DNA of 61,817 nucleotides from Janthinobacterium sp. (GTDB lineage Bacteria; Pseudomonadota; Gammaproteobacteria; Burkholderiales; Chitinibacteraceae). The stretch lies in contig JANYCY010000026.1 in NCBI GenBank assembly GCA_025360045.1, positions 1 through 61,817 on the forward strand. The letters run 5' to 3'. Shown one piece after another: positions 31,932 to 41,021 of the stretch (position 1 is its first letter; every line of letters begins with the position of its first letter). The position numbers and the translations under genes are program-made. A model generated the notes under the pieces. It was not told the origin of the DNA. It was given only the letters and a program-made list of their open reading frames with translations, and did not search any database.

Positions 31932-32261
31932 ATGCCATCTATGATTGAAATTTTTCGATATCAACGCGAAGACGGGCGAGAACCTTTTACTGAGCGGTTG
32001 GAGTCGGTGCGCGACAAAATGGCTCAAGCGCGTATTCGTATTCGATTGCGCCAAGTCGAGGCAGGTAACTTTGGCGATTGTGAGACGGTTGGCGAAGGCG
32101 TGATTGAGTTACGAATTCACATCGGCGCGGGCTACCGTGTGTATTGCGCTAAGCATGGAAAAACGGTCGTTCTCTTACTTAATGGTGGAGATAAAAGTGG
32201 CCAATCTGCAGATATTAAACGCGCTAAAGAAATGTGGTCAGACTGGAAACGGAGACAATAA
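31932..32261 (+). CDS. HigB-like RelE-superfamily toxin
   Basis: A 109-residue protein matching the Gp49/HigB-like RelE superfamily: IEIFRYQREDGREPFTERLESVRDKMAQARIRIRLRQVEAGNFGDCETVGEGVIELRIHIGAGYRVYCAKHG, ending KRAKEMWSDWKRR. These toxins are ribosome-dependent mRNases. It precedes its antitoxin, the reversed order typical of HigBA, and its stop overlaps the antitoxin start (TAATG). The in-frame ATG at 31941 is an alternative start. Confidence 0.87.
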   Translation: MPSMIEIFRYQREDGREPFTERLESVRDKMAQARIRIRLRQVEAGNFGDCETVGEGVIELRIHIGAGYRVYCAKHGKTVVLLLNGGDKSGQSADIKRAKEMWSDWKRRQ

Positions 32262-32590
32262 TGCGTAAATTAAAGGGTGTAGTTTCACATCACGACCAAG
32301 AAGTCATTGAACTTCGTGCTGATCGTGAGCTGGCAGTTGAGTATTTGAAAGCTGCAATGGAGTCACTCGATAACCCTGATGATAGAGCCGCGGGATTACT
32401 GGCTTTACGCACGGTAGCGGAGGCCTATGGTGGTTTGGCTGCTGTAGCGGCGGAGGCGGGAATTAGCCGCGAATCACTTTATCGCGCACTTTCGCCCAAA
32501 GGGAACCCGACTCTAAAAACATTGCTAGCCGTCTTAAAAACGGTCGGTATGCGGCTTTCTGTTGAGCCAGAGCAGCATGCCCACGCTTAA
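32261..32590 (+). CDS. HigA-like helix-turn-helix antitoxin
   Basis: A 109-residue protein with a Cro/C1-type helix-turn-helix (YGGLAAVAAEAGISRESLYRALSPKGNPTLKTLLAVLKTVGMRL), as in addiction-module antidote proteins paired with this toxin family. The ATG at 32261 is preceded by GGAG 7 nt upstream and overlaps the toxin stop by one base. It probably represses the module. Confidence 0.87.
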   Translation: MRKLKGVVSHHDQEVIELRADRELAVEYLKAAMESLDNPDDRAAGLLALRTVAEAYGGLAAVAAEAGISRESLYRALSPKGNPTLKTLLAVLKTVGMRLSVEPEQHAHA

Positions 32591-32650
32591 TGTCCAAGCA
32601 AAGATAATGGTTTTGGATGCATGACGCCGCAGGGTGGTTTGCATACATAC

Positions 32651-32690
32651 GGCGCAATGCGTCTGGATAAAGCCTCAGACTTATTGCGCC
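32651..32690. repeat. GGCGCAAT hairpin
   Basis: GGCGCAAT-GCGTCTGG and the facing CCTCAGAC-TTATTGCGCC form an imperfect stem around ATAAAG. REP-like; it separates the convergent antitoxin gene and efflux operon and may end both. Confidence 0.5.
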
Positions 32691-32719
32691 CTACCGTTTG
32701 CTGTAGACGTTGATTTCCC

Positions 32720-34126
32720 CTATTCCTCCCATCCCCCGCCTAAAGCCATAAATACCGCAATCTGATTGCTAGTGAGTGCGGCGTTCGAGCTGGCGAGGGC
32801 GCTTTCTGCGCTGGCTAGGCTGCGATTGGCGTCGAGCACCGTTAGGTAAGTTGTTTTCCCCGATTTATAGAGTTGCTGTGCTTGTTTGGCCGCTTCGGTG
32901 CTGGCCGCTTTGGCGTTGGTGAGCGCCGCATTGCGGTCTAGCTCCCTTGCGTAAACGGTGAGGGCGCTTTCTACTTCTCTGAGTGCCGTGAGCACGGTGG
33001 AGTCGAATTTCGCCAATGCACCCTCTGCACCTGCCGTGGCCGCTGCAATTCTGGCGCGGGTTGCGCCGGTGTTCGGTATCGTCCAAGAAATCAGCGGGCC
33101 GATACCCCAGCGCATGGTGTTGCTATCGCCAAATTGATCTAAAGCGCCGGTGGATCCGGCGCTTAATCCTAGGCTGATGCTGGGGTAGAGATCGGCGGTG
33201 ACAACGCCAATACGGGCGGTGGCAGCCGCTAAGCTGCGTTCGGCTTGGCGGATATCTGGGCGGCGGCGCAGTAAATCGCTGCCTTTGCCGCTAGGAATCG
33301 TGCTGGCCAGCTGCGGTGTGGTATTGCACTGCAAAACCGACGTAGGTAAGACTGATTCGATGGCCTCGGGCACATGGCCGGTGAGTACGGCAAGGCGATA
33401 CATCGCAATACGGCGCTGTGCTTGCAGGGGCGGCATGGCGGCTTGCAACTGAGCCAATTGCCCGCGTGAACGAACGACATCTAAGGATGTGCCTCGGCCC
33501 GCTTTAAAGAGTTTTTCGTCCAATCCCAAACTTTGCTTTTGCAAGCTAACCGATTGCTGGGCGACTTGCAGCTGCCTGCCTGATGAGCAGATATCGGCAA
33601 AGGCGCGGGTGGTCTCGCCAGCAACAGAAACGCGGACTAAATCATAAGCGGCCTTTGCGGCTTCGCTATCGGCTTCTGATGCTTCAATGCCACGGCTGAT
33701 TTTGCCGACTAAATCAAATTGGTAAGATACGCTTACGCCGGTGTCGTAGCTAAAATCGTCATCCAACGCTTTGGGTAAGCCTTTGGCCGCTGCGGAAGGG
33801 CGACCATAGCCAGGAGCAAGGCTCATGCCAATATTGGGCGATTGCAAGCTCTGTGCTTCACCCAATAAGGCGCGGGTACGGGCGAGATTGGCGGCGGCTT
33901 GGCGTAAATCGGTGTTGGCGGTAAAGGCCTGCTCAACTAGCTTGTTGAGTGCAGGTTCACGGTACAGCTGCCACCAGTTTTTAGGCAGAGCCTGCTCGCT
34001 TTTTGCATCTAAAAACCGGCCTTGCGCAGCACTGCTATCAATTTTACTTTCCTTTGGGCCTTGGTAATCAGGGCCAACAGCGGCACAACCAGCCAAGCCA
34101 ATCATGGCGAGTAAAGGTATTTTCAT
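32720..34126 (-). CDS. Outer-membrane efflux lipoprotein (NodT/OprM type)
   Basis: A 468-residue protein with lipobox LLAMIGLAGC, so a lipid-anchored TolC-like channel. Family motifs include NWWQLYREPALNKLVEQAF, TDLRQAAANLARTRALLGEAQ and the second repeat DIRQAERSLAAATARIGVVTADLYPSISL. It would form the outer-membrane exit of the four-gene efflux system upstream. Last gene of the operon. Starts at the second ATG (34126), which fits the short lipoprotein signal. Confidence 0.93.
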   Translation of the reverse strand: MKIPLLAMIGLAGCAAVGPDYQGPKESKIDSSAAQGRFLDAKSEQALPKNWWQLYREPALNKLVEQAFTANTDLRQAAANLARTRALLGEAQSLQSPNIGMSLAPGYGRPSAAAKGLPKALDDDFSYDTGVSVSYQFDLVGKISRGIEASEADSEAAKAAYDLVRVSVAGETTRAFADICSSGRQLQVAQQSVSLQKQSLGLDEKLFKAGRGTSLDVVRSRGQLAQLQAAMPPLQAQRRIAMYRLAVLTGHVPEAIESVLPTSVLQCNTTPQLASTIPSGKGSDLLRRRPDIRQAERSLAAATARIGVVTADLYPSISLGLSAGSTGALDQFGDSNTMRWGIGPLISWTIPNTGATRARIAAATAGAEGALAKFDSTVLTALREVESALTVYARELDRNAALTNAKAASTEAAKQAQQLYKSGKTTYLTVLDANRSLASAESALASSNAALTSNQIAVFMALGGGWEE

Positions 34127-34135
34127 GATCATCTC

Positions 34136-34999
34136 TTATTTCTTTGCCGCAGGCTGGACTTTAACCGTCACCGTTTGCCCCGCCACTAGATGGATTTCGC
34201 TTGGGACTTTATCGATCGCTACGCGCACCGGAATGCGCTGGGCTAAACGTACCCAGTTAAAGGTGGGGTTAATATTGGGCAGAAGATTGCTGCTCGCTCC
34301 ACGATCACGATCGGCAATCCCAGCGGCGATGCTTTCTACATGGCCGTTAATTTCGGTTTTTTGCCCCATGATATTCATGATGACGGGGGCGTTAATTTGC
34401 ACTTTACCTAGCTTGGTTTCTTCAAAATATCCTTCTACATAGAAGGAGTCTCGATCGACCAGCGCCAGCATGGGTCTGCCAGCGGTCGCAAAGCCCCCTT
34501 TTTGTAAATCTAAGTTGGTGATCACCCCATTCACCGAGGCGTAAACCCGTGAGCGTGCCAAATTAAGCTGGGCCACATCATGGTTCACAATGGCTTGGGC
34601 CAGTGCGGCTTGCAGTGATTCAACTTTGGCTAGTGTTTGCTCAATGCTTTCTTGAGAAATCACACCGCTGAGCGATTTATTACGGCTGGCTTCACGCTCT
34701 GCTTGTTTTAAAGCGCTGCGCTGAGCTTGTACGGCGGCTTCGGCTTGGCGTAACGACAACGCAAAGCGTTCTCTATCAATTTCAAATAAGAGCTGACCTG
34801 TTTTTACTTCTTGATTGTCCCTTACTGCCACCGCGGTAACTTGGCCACTGACATCAGGGGCGACTTGGATGACCTGTGCGCGTACACGGCCATCGCGTGT
34901 CCAAGGCTCTACTTCATAGTGATTCCACAGACGCATGCCGGTGAAAATAGCGGCCGCCACTACGGTTAAGGTAATCAGAATTTGAATTATTTTTTTCAT
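34136..34999 (-). CDS. HlyD-family periplasmic adaptor (AaeA/EmrA type)
   Basis: A 287-residue protein with one N-terminal membrane anchor (IIQILITLTVVAAAIFTGMRLW). A biotinyl-lipoyl-like segment (VIQVAPDVSGQVTAVAVRDNQEVKTGQLLFEID), a short helical hairpin and a barrel region (INAPVIMNIMGQKTEINGHVESI) follow. It links the FUSC inner-membrane protein to the outer-membrane lipoprotein. 3 bp separate it from the DUF1656 gene upstream. Confidence 0.92.
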   Translation of the reverse strand: MKKIIQILITLTVVAAAIFTGMRLWNHYEVEPWTRDGRVRAQVIQVAPDVSGQVTAVAVRDNQEVKTGQLLFEIDRERFALSLRQAEAAVQAQRSALKQAEREASRNKSLSGVISQESIEQTLAKVESLQAALAQAIVNHDVAQLNLARSRVYASVNGVITNLDLQKGGFATAGRPMLALVDRDSFYVEGYFEETKLGKVQINAPVIMNIMGQKTEINGHVESIAAGIADRDRGASSNLLPNINPTFNWVRLAQRIPVRVAIDKVPSEIHLVAGQTVTVKVQPAAKK

Positions 35000-35002
35000 T
35001 TT

Positions 35003-35200
35003 TTAACTCGACGCAAGCGTGTTGAGAAAGCCTAAAAGGACTACAAAAAGCGCAGTATCAAATAGAGCTGGGTGCCAGACCCATTGATAAAATCCAATGC
35101 GCTGTAAAATCCAGCGGCTTAGCCAGTAAGGTAAAAAGGTAAGCATGCTGAGCACTAACAGCTGTGGCATAAACAGGCCAAATAATTCGATTTCCATCAT
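35003..35200 (-). CDS. DUF1656 (AaeX-like) small membrane protein
   Basis: A 65-residue protein (MMEIELFGLFMPQLLVLSMLTFLPYWLSRWILQRIGFYQWVWHPALFDTALFVVLLGFLN) with two hydrophobic helices, the DUF1656 family that accompanies FUSC/HlyD efflux pumps. The first of two tandem ATGs (35200) has AGGAG 8 nt upstream. Its beginning lies in one copy of a 59-bp tandem duplication, and a 20-codon frame from the other copy ends at its start codon. Confidence 0.88.
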   Translation of the reverse strand: MMEIELFGLFMPQLLVLSMLTFLPYWLSRWILQRIGFYQWVWHPALFDTALFVVLLGFLNTLASS

Positions 35201-35301
35201 TGCTGCGGCTCCTGAGCGAACCCAAAACAAGCAAGGCGAATCAATTCGATTCCCATCATTGCTGTGGCCCCTGAGTGAGCCGAAAAAAAGCAGGGTTGAT
35301 C
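35184..35301. repeat. 59-bp tandem duplication spanning the DUF1656 start
   Basis: 35184-35242 and 35243-35301 align at about 80 percent identity (both contain CATCATTGCTG and CTGAG). Each copy carries a Shine-Dalgarno sequence and tandem ATGs. The differences are mainly transitions, so the duplication is not recent. Confidence 0.75.
35197..35259 (-). CDS. Possible 20-residue leader peptide before DUF1656
   Basis: ATG-ATG-GGA at 35259 opens a frame encoding MMGIELIRLACFGFAQEPQQ that stops with TGA at 35199-35197, overlapping the DUF1656 ATG (ATGA). It has its own AGGGG ribosome site. It arises from the second copy of the 59-bp duplication. It may only couple translation from FUSC to DUF1656. 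Expression is unproven. Confidence 0.35.
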   Translation of the reverse strand: MMGIELIRLACFGFAQEPQQ

Positions 35302-37336
35302 ATGGTTTTTCGTCCTGATGATTGGGCAGGGCTATGGCTTGTTGCGATAAGTCTGCGATGGGTTGATGAGATAAATCTGCTACGGTATTTGGGAATAAAT
35401 CGCGGCGTATACCGACTAAGGCGGCAATCAAGGCCAGTTGTGCGCTTGAGGCTGTTTCTTGAATGGCGCTACGCAAGGTAAGGTCTAGCTGGCTGAGTAG
35501 GCCGCTAGGAGGGATGGCTTGTTTGGCGCGCTCTGTAAAATATTGCGATAGCTGGGTGAGGAGTGGTTGAATATGCAAGGGAAGCAGATCTTTGTGCTGA
35601 ATCAAGATGGTCATTTCGTGACCAATGCGTAAATCATTGAGCACACTGGCTGCAGGCTTAGAGTCGCTCAGGGTGGCTAATCGCGGCGCAAGCAAACCTA
35701 ATCTATCGATCATTCGTGAGGCAAAGGCGAGGTCTGGCGTAGCTGCTTTGCCTAGCTTGGCTAAATCTTGCCAACCCGCACGTAAGAGGCGATCAATAAT
35801 CCACTCGCCAGAGAGGGAGCGAATCATCCCTGTTACGATAAGTGCACTCGCGATACCTGCTAATTCACCGAATTTATTATTTAAAAATGTGTTCATATCC
35901 GCCATGGCGGTATCTTGCAAAGCCAGCGTACTGGCCAGCACTAAAGTCGTCATCAGCGCAGGAAAAGCGCTGGCTGGCCGCATCATAAAAATGCCTAAAA
36001 TAAAAAATACAGGGAACATCAGCATCGCCAGCATGCCAAAGCTATGCGTGGCGGGTAGCGCCACCAAGAGGTAAAAAGCGGAAAGGGGGATGGTGACCAC
36101 CGATAAAATAAAGGTGGCTTTAATGGCGGGAGCAGGATTATCTAGTGTGGCAAAAAGCGAGCAGGCGACGGCCGCCATTACGGGGGCCATCATGCCCGAA
36201 GGCCAAGCAGAGGCAATCCAAAAAGCACCACTAAGGGTAATGGCAAAAAAGGCGGTGAGTGCAGATCTAAAAGCCACGCTTCGGTCTTGATGCAGTTTCT
36301 CTGTGCCGGTTTTAATCAGAATTTTTTCTACATCAGTGGAGAGGACTGAGGATGACTGATCCATCGCTCGGCGAATCTCTGCGGCATTAGAGCAGCACTT
36401 AATGAGCGCAGTCAGGCGCGTGCCCAAATTAATCAGCAGTACATCTTGCCACGTGCTTTGTGCGTTGGCTTTGGGCGTGATGGCCGTGATTTCTGCATAG
36501 AGCGCATCGGCTTGTGCGGCATGGGTTCCTGCTTCAAGCCAAGCGGCGATGCGATTGAGCAGCGCCTGCCATTCTGGTGGCAACTCCCCCAAGGCCAGCT
36601 TGCGGTCTTCAATAGCATAAAGCAGCGGTAGCGCAAGGGCCAGTTGGTCGCATAAGCCATTCACTAGCCCCGATGCCCAGCGTAGACGCGAGGTATCAAA
36701 GGGTAGGTGGGTGGCTAAAAGGCGCAGCTCAGAAATTGTACCGGCCATTTTGCGTCGATCGTTATCGCTATCTTTGGTACTGGTTAAAACATCGAGTATC
36801 CATGTTTTGGCTTTATTTCGAGCATCATCAATTCGCGTTAGTAGATTGGGGCCAACGGGCACAGGCAGGATCAGGCTGTGAATGAGCGTGGCACAGACAA
36901 TACCTAGGGTGATTTCTTCTACACGGGCAAGGGCCACATCAAAAATAGCCCCTGGCATGCTGACACTGGGAAAGCCGATTAAGGCGCAGGTATAGCCAGC
37001 TAGCAAAAAGGTGTAGCTGCGCGGGGTGCGATCAAGCAAAGATAAATAGATGCAAAGGCTGATCCATAAGGCGAGTGCCAGCAGGAGTAACTCGGGTGAA
37101 TTGACTAAATTGGGTACCAGCAGCAGCGTAACAACCGAGCCGAGCACGGTGCCCATCACACGGTAAATCGCTTTAGAGCGCACTGCCCCCGAAAAAGGGT
37201 GGGCGACGATATACGCTGTGAGCATTGCCCAAAATGGCCGAGGTAAATCCATGCTAAAAGCGATATAGAGGGCCAGCATGGCTGCGGCAAAGCTCTTGAG
37301 TGAGAAGGATATTTCACCAAAAGAAGGAAGCTTCAC
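35300..37336 (-). CDS. FUSC-family efflux protein (AaeB/fusaric-acid-resistance type)
   Basis: A 678-residue inner-membrane protein with two sets of about five to six helices, the first from residue 12 (FSLKSFAAAMLALYIAFSMDLPRPFWAMLTAYIVAHPFSGAVRSKAIYRVMGTVLGS) and the second from about 350 (AFRSALTAFFAITLSGAFWIASAWPSGMMAPVMAAVACSLFA). This is the FUSC/p-hydroxybenzoate exporter family. Its start overlaps the marR stop by 4 bp (ATGA). With the adaptor, the DUF1656 protein and the outer-membrane lipoprotein it forms a complete export route, probably for aromatic acids. Confidence 0.93.
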   Translation of the reverse strand: MKLPSFGEISFSLKSFAAAMLALYIAFSMDLPRPFWAMLTAYIVAHPFSGAVRSKAIYRVMGTVLGSVVTLLLVPNLVNSPELLLLALALWISLCIYLSLLDRTPRSYTFLLAGYTCALIGFPSVSMPGAIFDVALARVEEITLGIVCATLIHSLILPVPVGPNLLTRIDDARNKAKTWILDVLTSTKDSDNDRRKMAGTISELRLLATHLPFDTSRLRWASGLVNGLCDQLALALPLLYAIEDRKLALGELPPEWQALLNRIAAWLEAGTHAAQADALYAEITAITPKANAQSTWQDVLLINLGTRLTALIKCCSNAAEIRRAMDQSSSVLSTDVEKILIKTGTEKLHQDRSVAFRSALTAFFAITLSGAFWIASAWPSGMMAPVMAAVACSLFATLDNPAPAIKATFILSVVTIPLSAFYLLVALPATHSFGMLAMLMFPVFFILGIFMMRPASAFPALMTTLVLASTLALQDTAMADMNTFLNNKFGELAGIASALIVTGMIRSLSGEWIIDRLLRAGWQDLAKLGKAATPDLAFASRMIDRLGLLAPRLATLSDSKPAASVLNDLRIGHEMTILIQHKDLLPLHIQPLLTQLSQYFTERAKQAIPPSGLLSQLDLTLRSAIQETASSAQLALIAALVGIRRDLFPNTVADLSHQPIADLSQQAIALPNHQDEKP

Positions 37337-37791
37337 GGGTGCTCGCTTAAGTATTGTTCTAAGGTCAGGCGGATATGGCTAAAAACACGGCCGCAGGCTT
37401 CAAGGTCTTCGATCGCTAGCTCAGCAAAAACTTGCTCTCTTAGGCTTGCTAGTAAAATTTCCACTTTGTCTGCGTGAATCGTGCCCTCCTCGGTCAAACA
37501 GAGGATTTTAGCGCGGCGGTCTTGCGGATCTTCGGTACGTAAAACGAGTTCATCAGCAACAAGACGATCAATCACCCGAATCAAAGAGGCTGCTTCAATA
37601 CCCACCATCTCAGCTAATACGCCGTGGCGAATGCCTGTGCTGCTGCGGCCAATGAGTACCAAAGGCAAGGTGCTCGCCATGCTTAAATCGCAGCGATGGG
37701 CGCATTGATCGATGGCGCTGCGATATAGGCGCGACAGCTGAGTAATTTCGTGAGGAAGCGAAATACTCAGCTGGTTTTTAATGGGGTCCAT
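37333..37791 (-). CDS. MarR-family regulator of the efflux operon
   Basis: A 152-residue protein with the MarR winged helix: HGVLAEMVGIEAASLIRVIDRLVADELVLRTEDPQDRRAKILCLTEEG. First gene of the operon and overlapping the FUSC gene, so it almost certainly represses its own promoter and is released by an exported aromatic compound. A candidate operator precedes it. Confidence 0.92.
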   Translation of the reverse strand: MDPIKNQLSISLPHEITQLSRLYRSAIDQCAHRCDLSMASTLPLVLIGRSSTGIRHGVLAEMVGIEAASLIRVIDRLVADELVLRTEDPQDRRAKILCLTEEGTIHADKVEILLASLREQVFAELAIEDLEACGRVFSHIRLTLEQYLSEHP

Positions 37792-37804
37792 AGGTTTATC
37801 TCTC

Positions 37805-37830
37805 TAGCTAATAGTTAGTATGGTAGCTAA
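37805..37830 (-). promoter_or_regulatory. Candidate MarR operator
   Basis: TAGCTAATAGTTAGTATGG followed by TAGCTAA. It contains the palindrome CTAA-TAG-TTAG and a second TAGCTAA half-site, 14-40 bp upstream of the marR start, where it would overlap the promoter. MarR proteins bind palindromes of this size. Confidence 0.5.
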
Positions 37831-37992
37831 TTTTATGGCGTTTGGCTTTCCCACTATTGCCACCCCCTTAAGCGCTACATTAAATATACTAAAAAAGAGC
37901 CTATATGCTTTCAATTACAGCTGGAGTATGAGCATAATCGAGTAAGTAATTGACATTGCATGCCACTTCTTTTCCCTAACAAGATGGAAACT

Positions 37993-40779
37993 ATGAAGCC
38001 TTCTCGCCTGACGTTTTTAAGCTTAGCGCTTGCCCTCGCTTTTTTGCCTACAATTAGCCCCGCAGCCACAAAATCACCAGCGAGCAGCAGCGCCACTGCT
38101 TCAGGGATAAAGCTCATCCGCACGGTTGAAGGGATGAATGAATATGAGCTAAGTAATGGCTTAAAGGTATTGCTGGTGCCGGATGCCAGTAAGCCGGTGA
38201 CCACGGTGAATATCACTTACCGCGTGGGCTCTAAGCATGAAAACTACGGTGAAACGGGCATGGCCCACCTTTTAGAGCATTTGATGTTTAAGGGTAGCAA
38301 GGCGCATCCAAGGCTGTGGGAAGAAATGAGCCAACGCGGTGTGCAATTTAACGGCACCACTTGGCTTGATCGAACCAATTACTACGAGACTTTTGCCGCC
38401 AAGCCAGAAACGCTGGAATGGGCCTTGGCGATGGAAGCCGATCGAATGGTGAATTCGCGTATCTCCGGTGACGATTTAAAAACTGAGTTTTCTGTTGTTC
38501 GTAATGAAATGGAAAAAAATGAAAACTCAGCCTCGCGTATTTTAATTCAGCGTATTTTATCGGCAGCTTATCAATGGCATAACTACGGTAAAGACACGAT
38601 TGGCGCGCGCACCGATGTAGAAAACGTCAGCATTCCGCGCCTGCAAGATTTTTGGCGAAAATACTATCAGCCCGATAATGCAGTATTGGTGGTAGCGGGT
38701 TCTTTTGATACTGCGCAAACGCTAAAATTAATTGAAAAGAATTTCGGTGCAATTGCCCGCCCTAAACGCATTATTGAAAACACTTATACTTTGGACCCTG
38801 TGCAAGACGGTGAGCGCAGTGTGGTGGTGCGCCGAGTGGGCGATAGCCAATTTGTCGGCGCGGCCTACCATACTGTGCCCGCAGCGCATCCTGATTACGC
38901 CGCTTTTGAAGCACTTTCGGTGATTTTGGGCGATACGCCCAATGGCCGCTTATATAAATCATTGGTAGAAAGTAAATTAGGCACGGGTGTGTTTTCATGG
39001 TCGGCTAATTTAGAAGAACCGGGCTTTATTTTGTTTGGCGTGGAATTACGTAGCGAGCAAAATTCAATTGTGCCGGTTGAGAAAAACGATCAAAGCATCG
39101 TGATGGCAAAAAAAGTATTACTCAATACGATCGAAGATTTAGCTAATAACCCAATTAGCGATGAAGAGCTCGCAAGGGCCAAAGCCAAAATAGATAGCGA
39201 TATGAGTAAAGTATTTAATAGCCCAGAACAATTGGGCGTGGCTTTATCTGATCATATTGGCAATGGCGATTGGCGCTTATTATTCTTATTAAGAGATCGA
39301 ATTAAAGCATTAAGCAAAGCCGATGTGCAGCGCGTGGCGCAAACTTGGTTAAAAGCCAGCAACCGAACGAGCGGTGAGTTTATTCCCGAAGCCGATCCAC
39401 AGCGCGCGCCCAAGCCAGCCAAAGTCGATATCGCCGAGCAAATTAAGCAATTTAAACCCGGTGTGGCCGTGGCCGCTGGTGAAAGCTTTGTCGCCTCACC
39501 AGAAAACATTGATCAGCGCACGCATAGCGGCCAGTTTGCCAATGGCATGAAATACGCTTTCCTGCCTAAATCAACGCGCGGCAATACCGTATCGGCCAGT
39601 CTGTCTTTTAACTTAGGCAATGAGAAAAATCTGCAAGGCAAGGCGATTACCGCCAGCCTGACGGCGGAGATGCTAGACCGTGGTACTAAAAAACTCACGA
39701 GCAAGCAATTTTCTGAGCAATTAGATCAATTACAAGCCAAATTACAAATCAGCGGTGATGTGAATCGGGTATCGGTCTATTTAGAAACCGTGAAAGATAA
39801 ATTACCTAAAGTATTAGATTTAGTAAACGACGCTTTGCGTGAGCCTGCTTTTGATGACGCAGAGTTTTTATTGCTGATTAATCAAAACTTGGCACAGCTA
39901 GAATCCAGCCGCAAGGAGCCGCAGCCGATTGCCTCCGATTTGCTTAGAAGTCATTTAAATACTTGGCCAGTTGGGGACCCTCGCGCCTATATCAGCCTTG
40001 AACAGCAAATTACCCAAGTGAAAGCCGCTAAACTCGCTGATCTTAAAGCCTTTTGGGCCGATTTTTACGGCGCAAGCCACGCCGAAGTGGCCGTGGTGGG
40101 GGATTTTGATGAAGCGACGATTAAAAACCAATTGGCCAAGCAATACGGCAATTGGCATGCCAAACAAGATTACGCTCGGTTGATCAGGCCATTTCAGCCG
40201 AATAAACCATTAGATATTAAACAGGCAACGCCGGATAAAGCCAATGCCTTCTTCGTTGGTCGCTTAGCTTTACCTCTTGGTGATCAGCACGCCGATTATC
40301 CTGCACTGGTCTTTGCTAATTATTTATTGGGCGGCAGTATGAATTCCAGAATTTTGGAGCGTATTCGCCAAAAAGACGGCATTAGCTACGGCGGCGGCTC
40401 CAATGTGCAAGTATCCAGCACCGATGAATCGGGTAGCTTTGTAACCTACGCAATTTACGCACCAGAAAATCGCGCTAAATTAGAAGCGGGTATTCGTGAA
40501 GAAATCGAGCGGGTACGTAAAGATGGTTTTGCTGAGTCAGAAGTCAAGCTGGGTAAAGAAAGCTTTTTGCAGCAAATCCAATTATCCCGCACTCAAGATG
40601 GCAGCTTGGCCGGGGCATTAAGCAGCAATTTATATCTGGGGCGTACAATGCAATTTAGCGCTGATTTTGAAGCTAAAATTAAAACCCTTAGCCCCGCGCA
40701 AATTAAAGCCGTGATGGTGAAATACATCGACCCAGCCCAATTGTCCGTGGTGTATGCGGGGGATTTTAATAAAAAATAA
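37993..40779 (+). CDS. M16-family zinc peptidase, two-domain (pitrilysin/PqqL type)
   Basis: About 928 residues. Signal peptide MKPSRLTFLSLALALAFLPTISPAA places it in the periplasm. The N-terminal M16 domain has the inverted zinc motif HLLEH (in TGMAHLLEHLMFKGS) with the distal Glu in VVRNEMEKNEN. A second, inactive M16-like half follows (HADYPALVFANYLLGGSMNSRILERIRQKDGISYGGGS). A start at 37993 gives a clean signal peptide; 37984 and 37960 are in-frame alternatives. Terminator follows. Such proteins degrade peptides trapped in the periplasm. Confidence 0.92.
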   Translation: MKPSRLTFLSLALALAFLPTISPAATKSPASSSATASGIKLIRTVEGMNEYELSNGLKVLLVPDASKPVTTVNITYRVGSKHENYGETGMAHLLEHLMFKGSKAHPRLWEEMSQRGVQFNGTTWLDRTNYYETFAAKPETLEWALAMEADRMVNSRISGDDLKTEFSVVRNEMEKNENSASRILIQRILSAAYQWHNYGKDTIGARTDVENVSIPRLQDFWRKYYQPDNAVLVVAGSFDTAQTLKLIEKNFGAIARPKRIIENTYTLDPVQDGERSVVVRRVGDSQFVGAAYHTVPAAHPDYAAFEALSVILGDTPNGRLYKSLVESKLGTGVFSWSANLEEPGFILFGVELRSEQNSIVPVEKNDQSIVMAKKVLLNTIEDLANNPISDEELARAKAKIDSDMSKVFNSPEQLGVALSDHIGNGDWRLLFLLRDRIKALSKADVQRVAQTWLKASNRTSGEFIPEADPQRAPKPAKVDIAEQIKQFKPGVAVAAGESFVASPENIDQRTHSGQFANGMKYAFLPKSTRGNTVSASLSFNLGNEKNLQGKAITASLTAEMLDRGTKKLTSKQFSEQLDQLQAKLQISGDVNRVSVYLETVKDKLPKVLDLVNDALREPAFDDAEFLLLINQNLAQLESSRKEPQPIASDLLRSHLNTWPVGDPRAYISLEQQITQVKAAKLADLKAFWADFYGASHAEVAVVGDFDEATIKNQLAKQYGNWHAKQDYARLIRPFQPNKPLDIKQATPDKANAFFVGRLALPLGDQHADYPALVFANYLLGGSMNSRILERIRQKDGISYGGGSNVQVSSTDESGSFVTYAIYAPENRAKLEAGIREEIERVRKDGFAESEVKLGKESFLQQIQLSRTQDGSLAGALSSNLYLGRTMQFSADFEAKIKTLSPAQIKAVMVKYIDPAQLSVVYAGDFNKK

Positions 40780-40797
40780 GTTATCGATTAGATGAAC

Positions 40798-40828
40798 AAA
40801 AACCGACGCATCATGCGTCGGTTTTTTA
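40798..40828 (+). terminator. Terminator after the M16 peptidase
   Basis: AAAACCGACGCA-TCA-TGCGTCGGTTTTTT, a 12-bp stem with T-run, 20 bp past the stop. Confidence 0.9.
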
Positions 40829-40895
40829 TTAAATAAATATAATGGGAGCACACCATAGCGAATTCACTGTGGTTTTGCTTGGGGTTTTTTTGTAG

Positions 40896-40922
40896 GTTGG
40901 GCTAATGCTTTATCAGCCCAAC
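40896..40922. repeat. GTTGGGCT hairpin repeat
   Basis: GTTGGGCTAATGCTTTATC followed by AGCCCAAC. Same unit as at 1473-1499. It lies in the 240-bp stretch between the peptidase terminator and the RAYT remnant, which shows nothing else. Confidence 0.7.
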
Positions 40923-41021
40923 ATTTTATCGAATATCAAAAACCTAAACACACTACCATAATGGTTTTTATTAAAATTGCTACACGCCCCATTTTTCATC
41001 TATATCACCTAATCTAATTGC

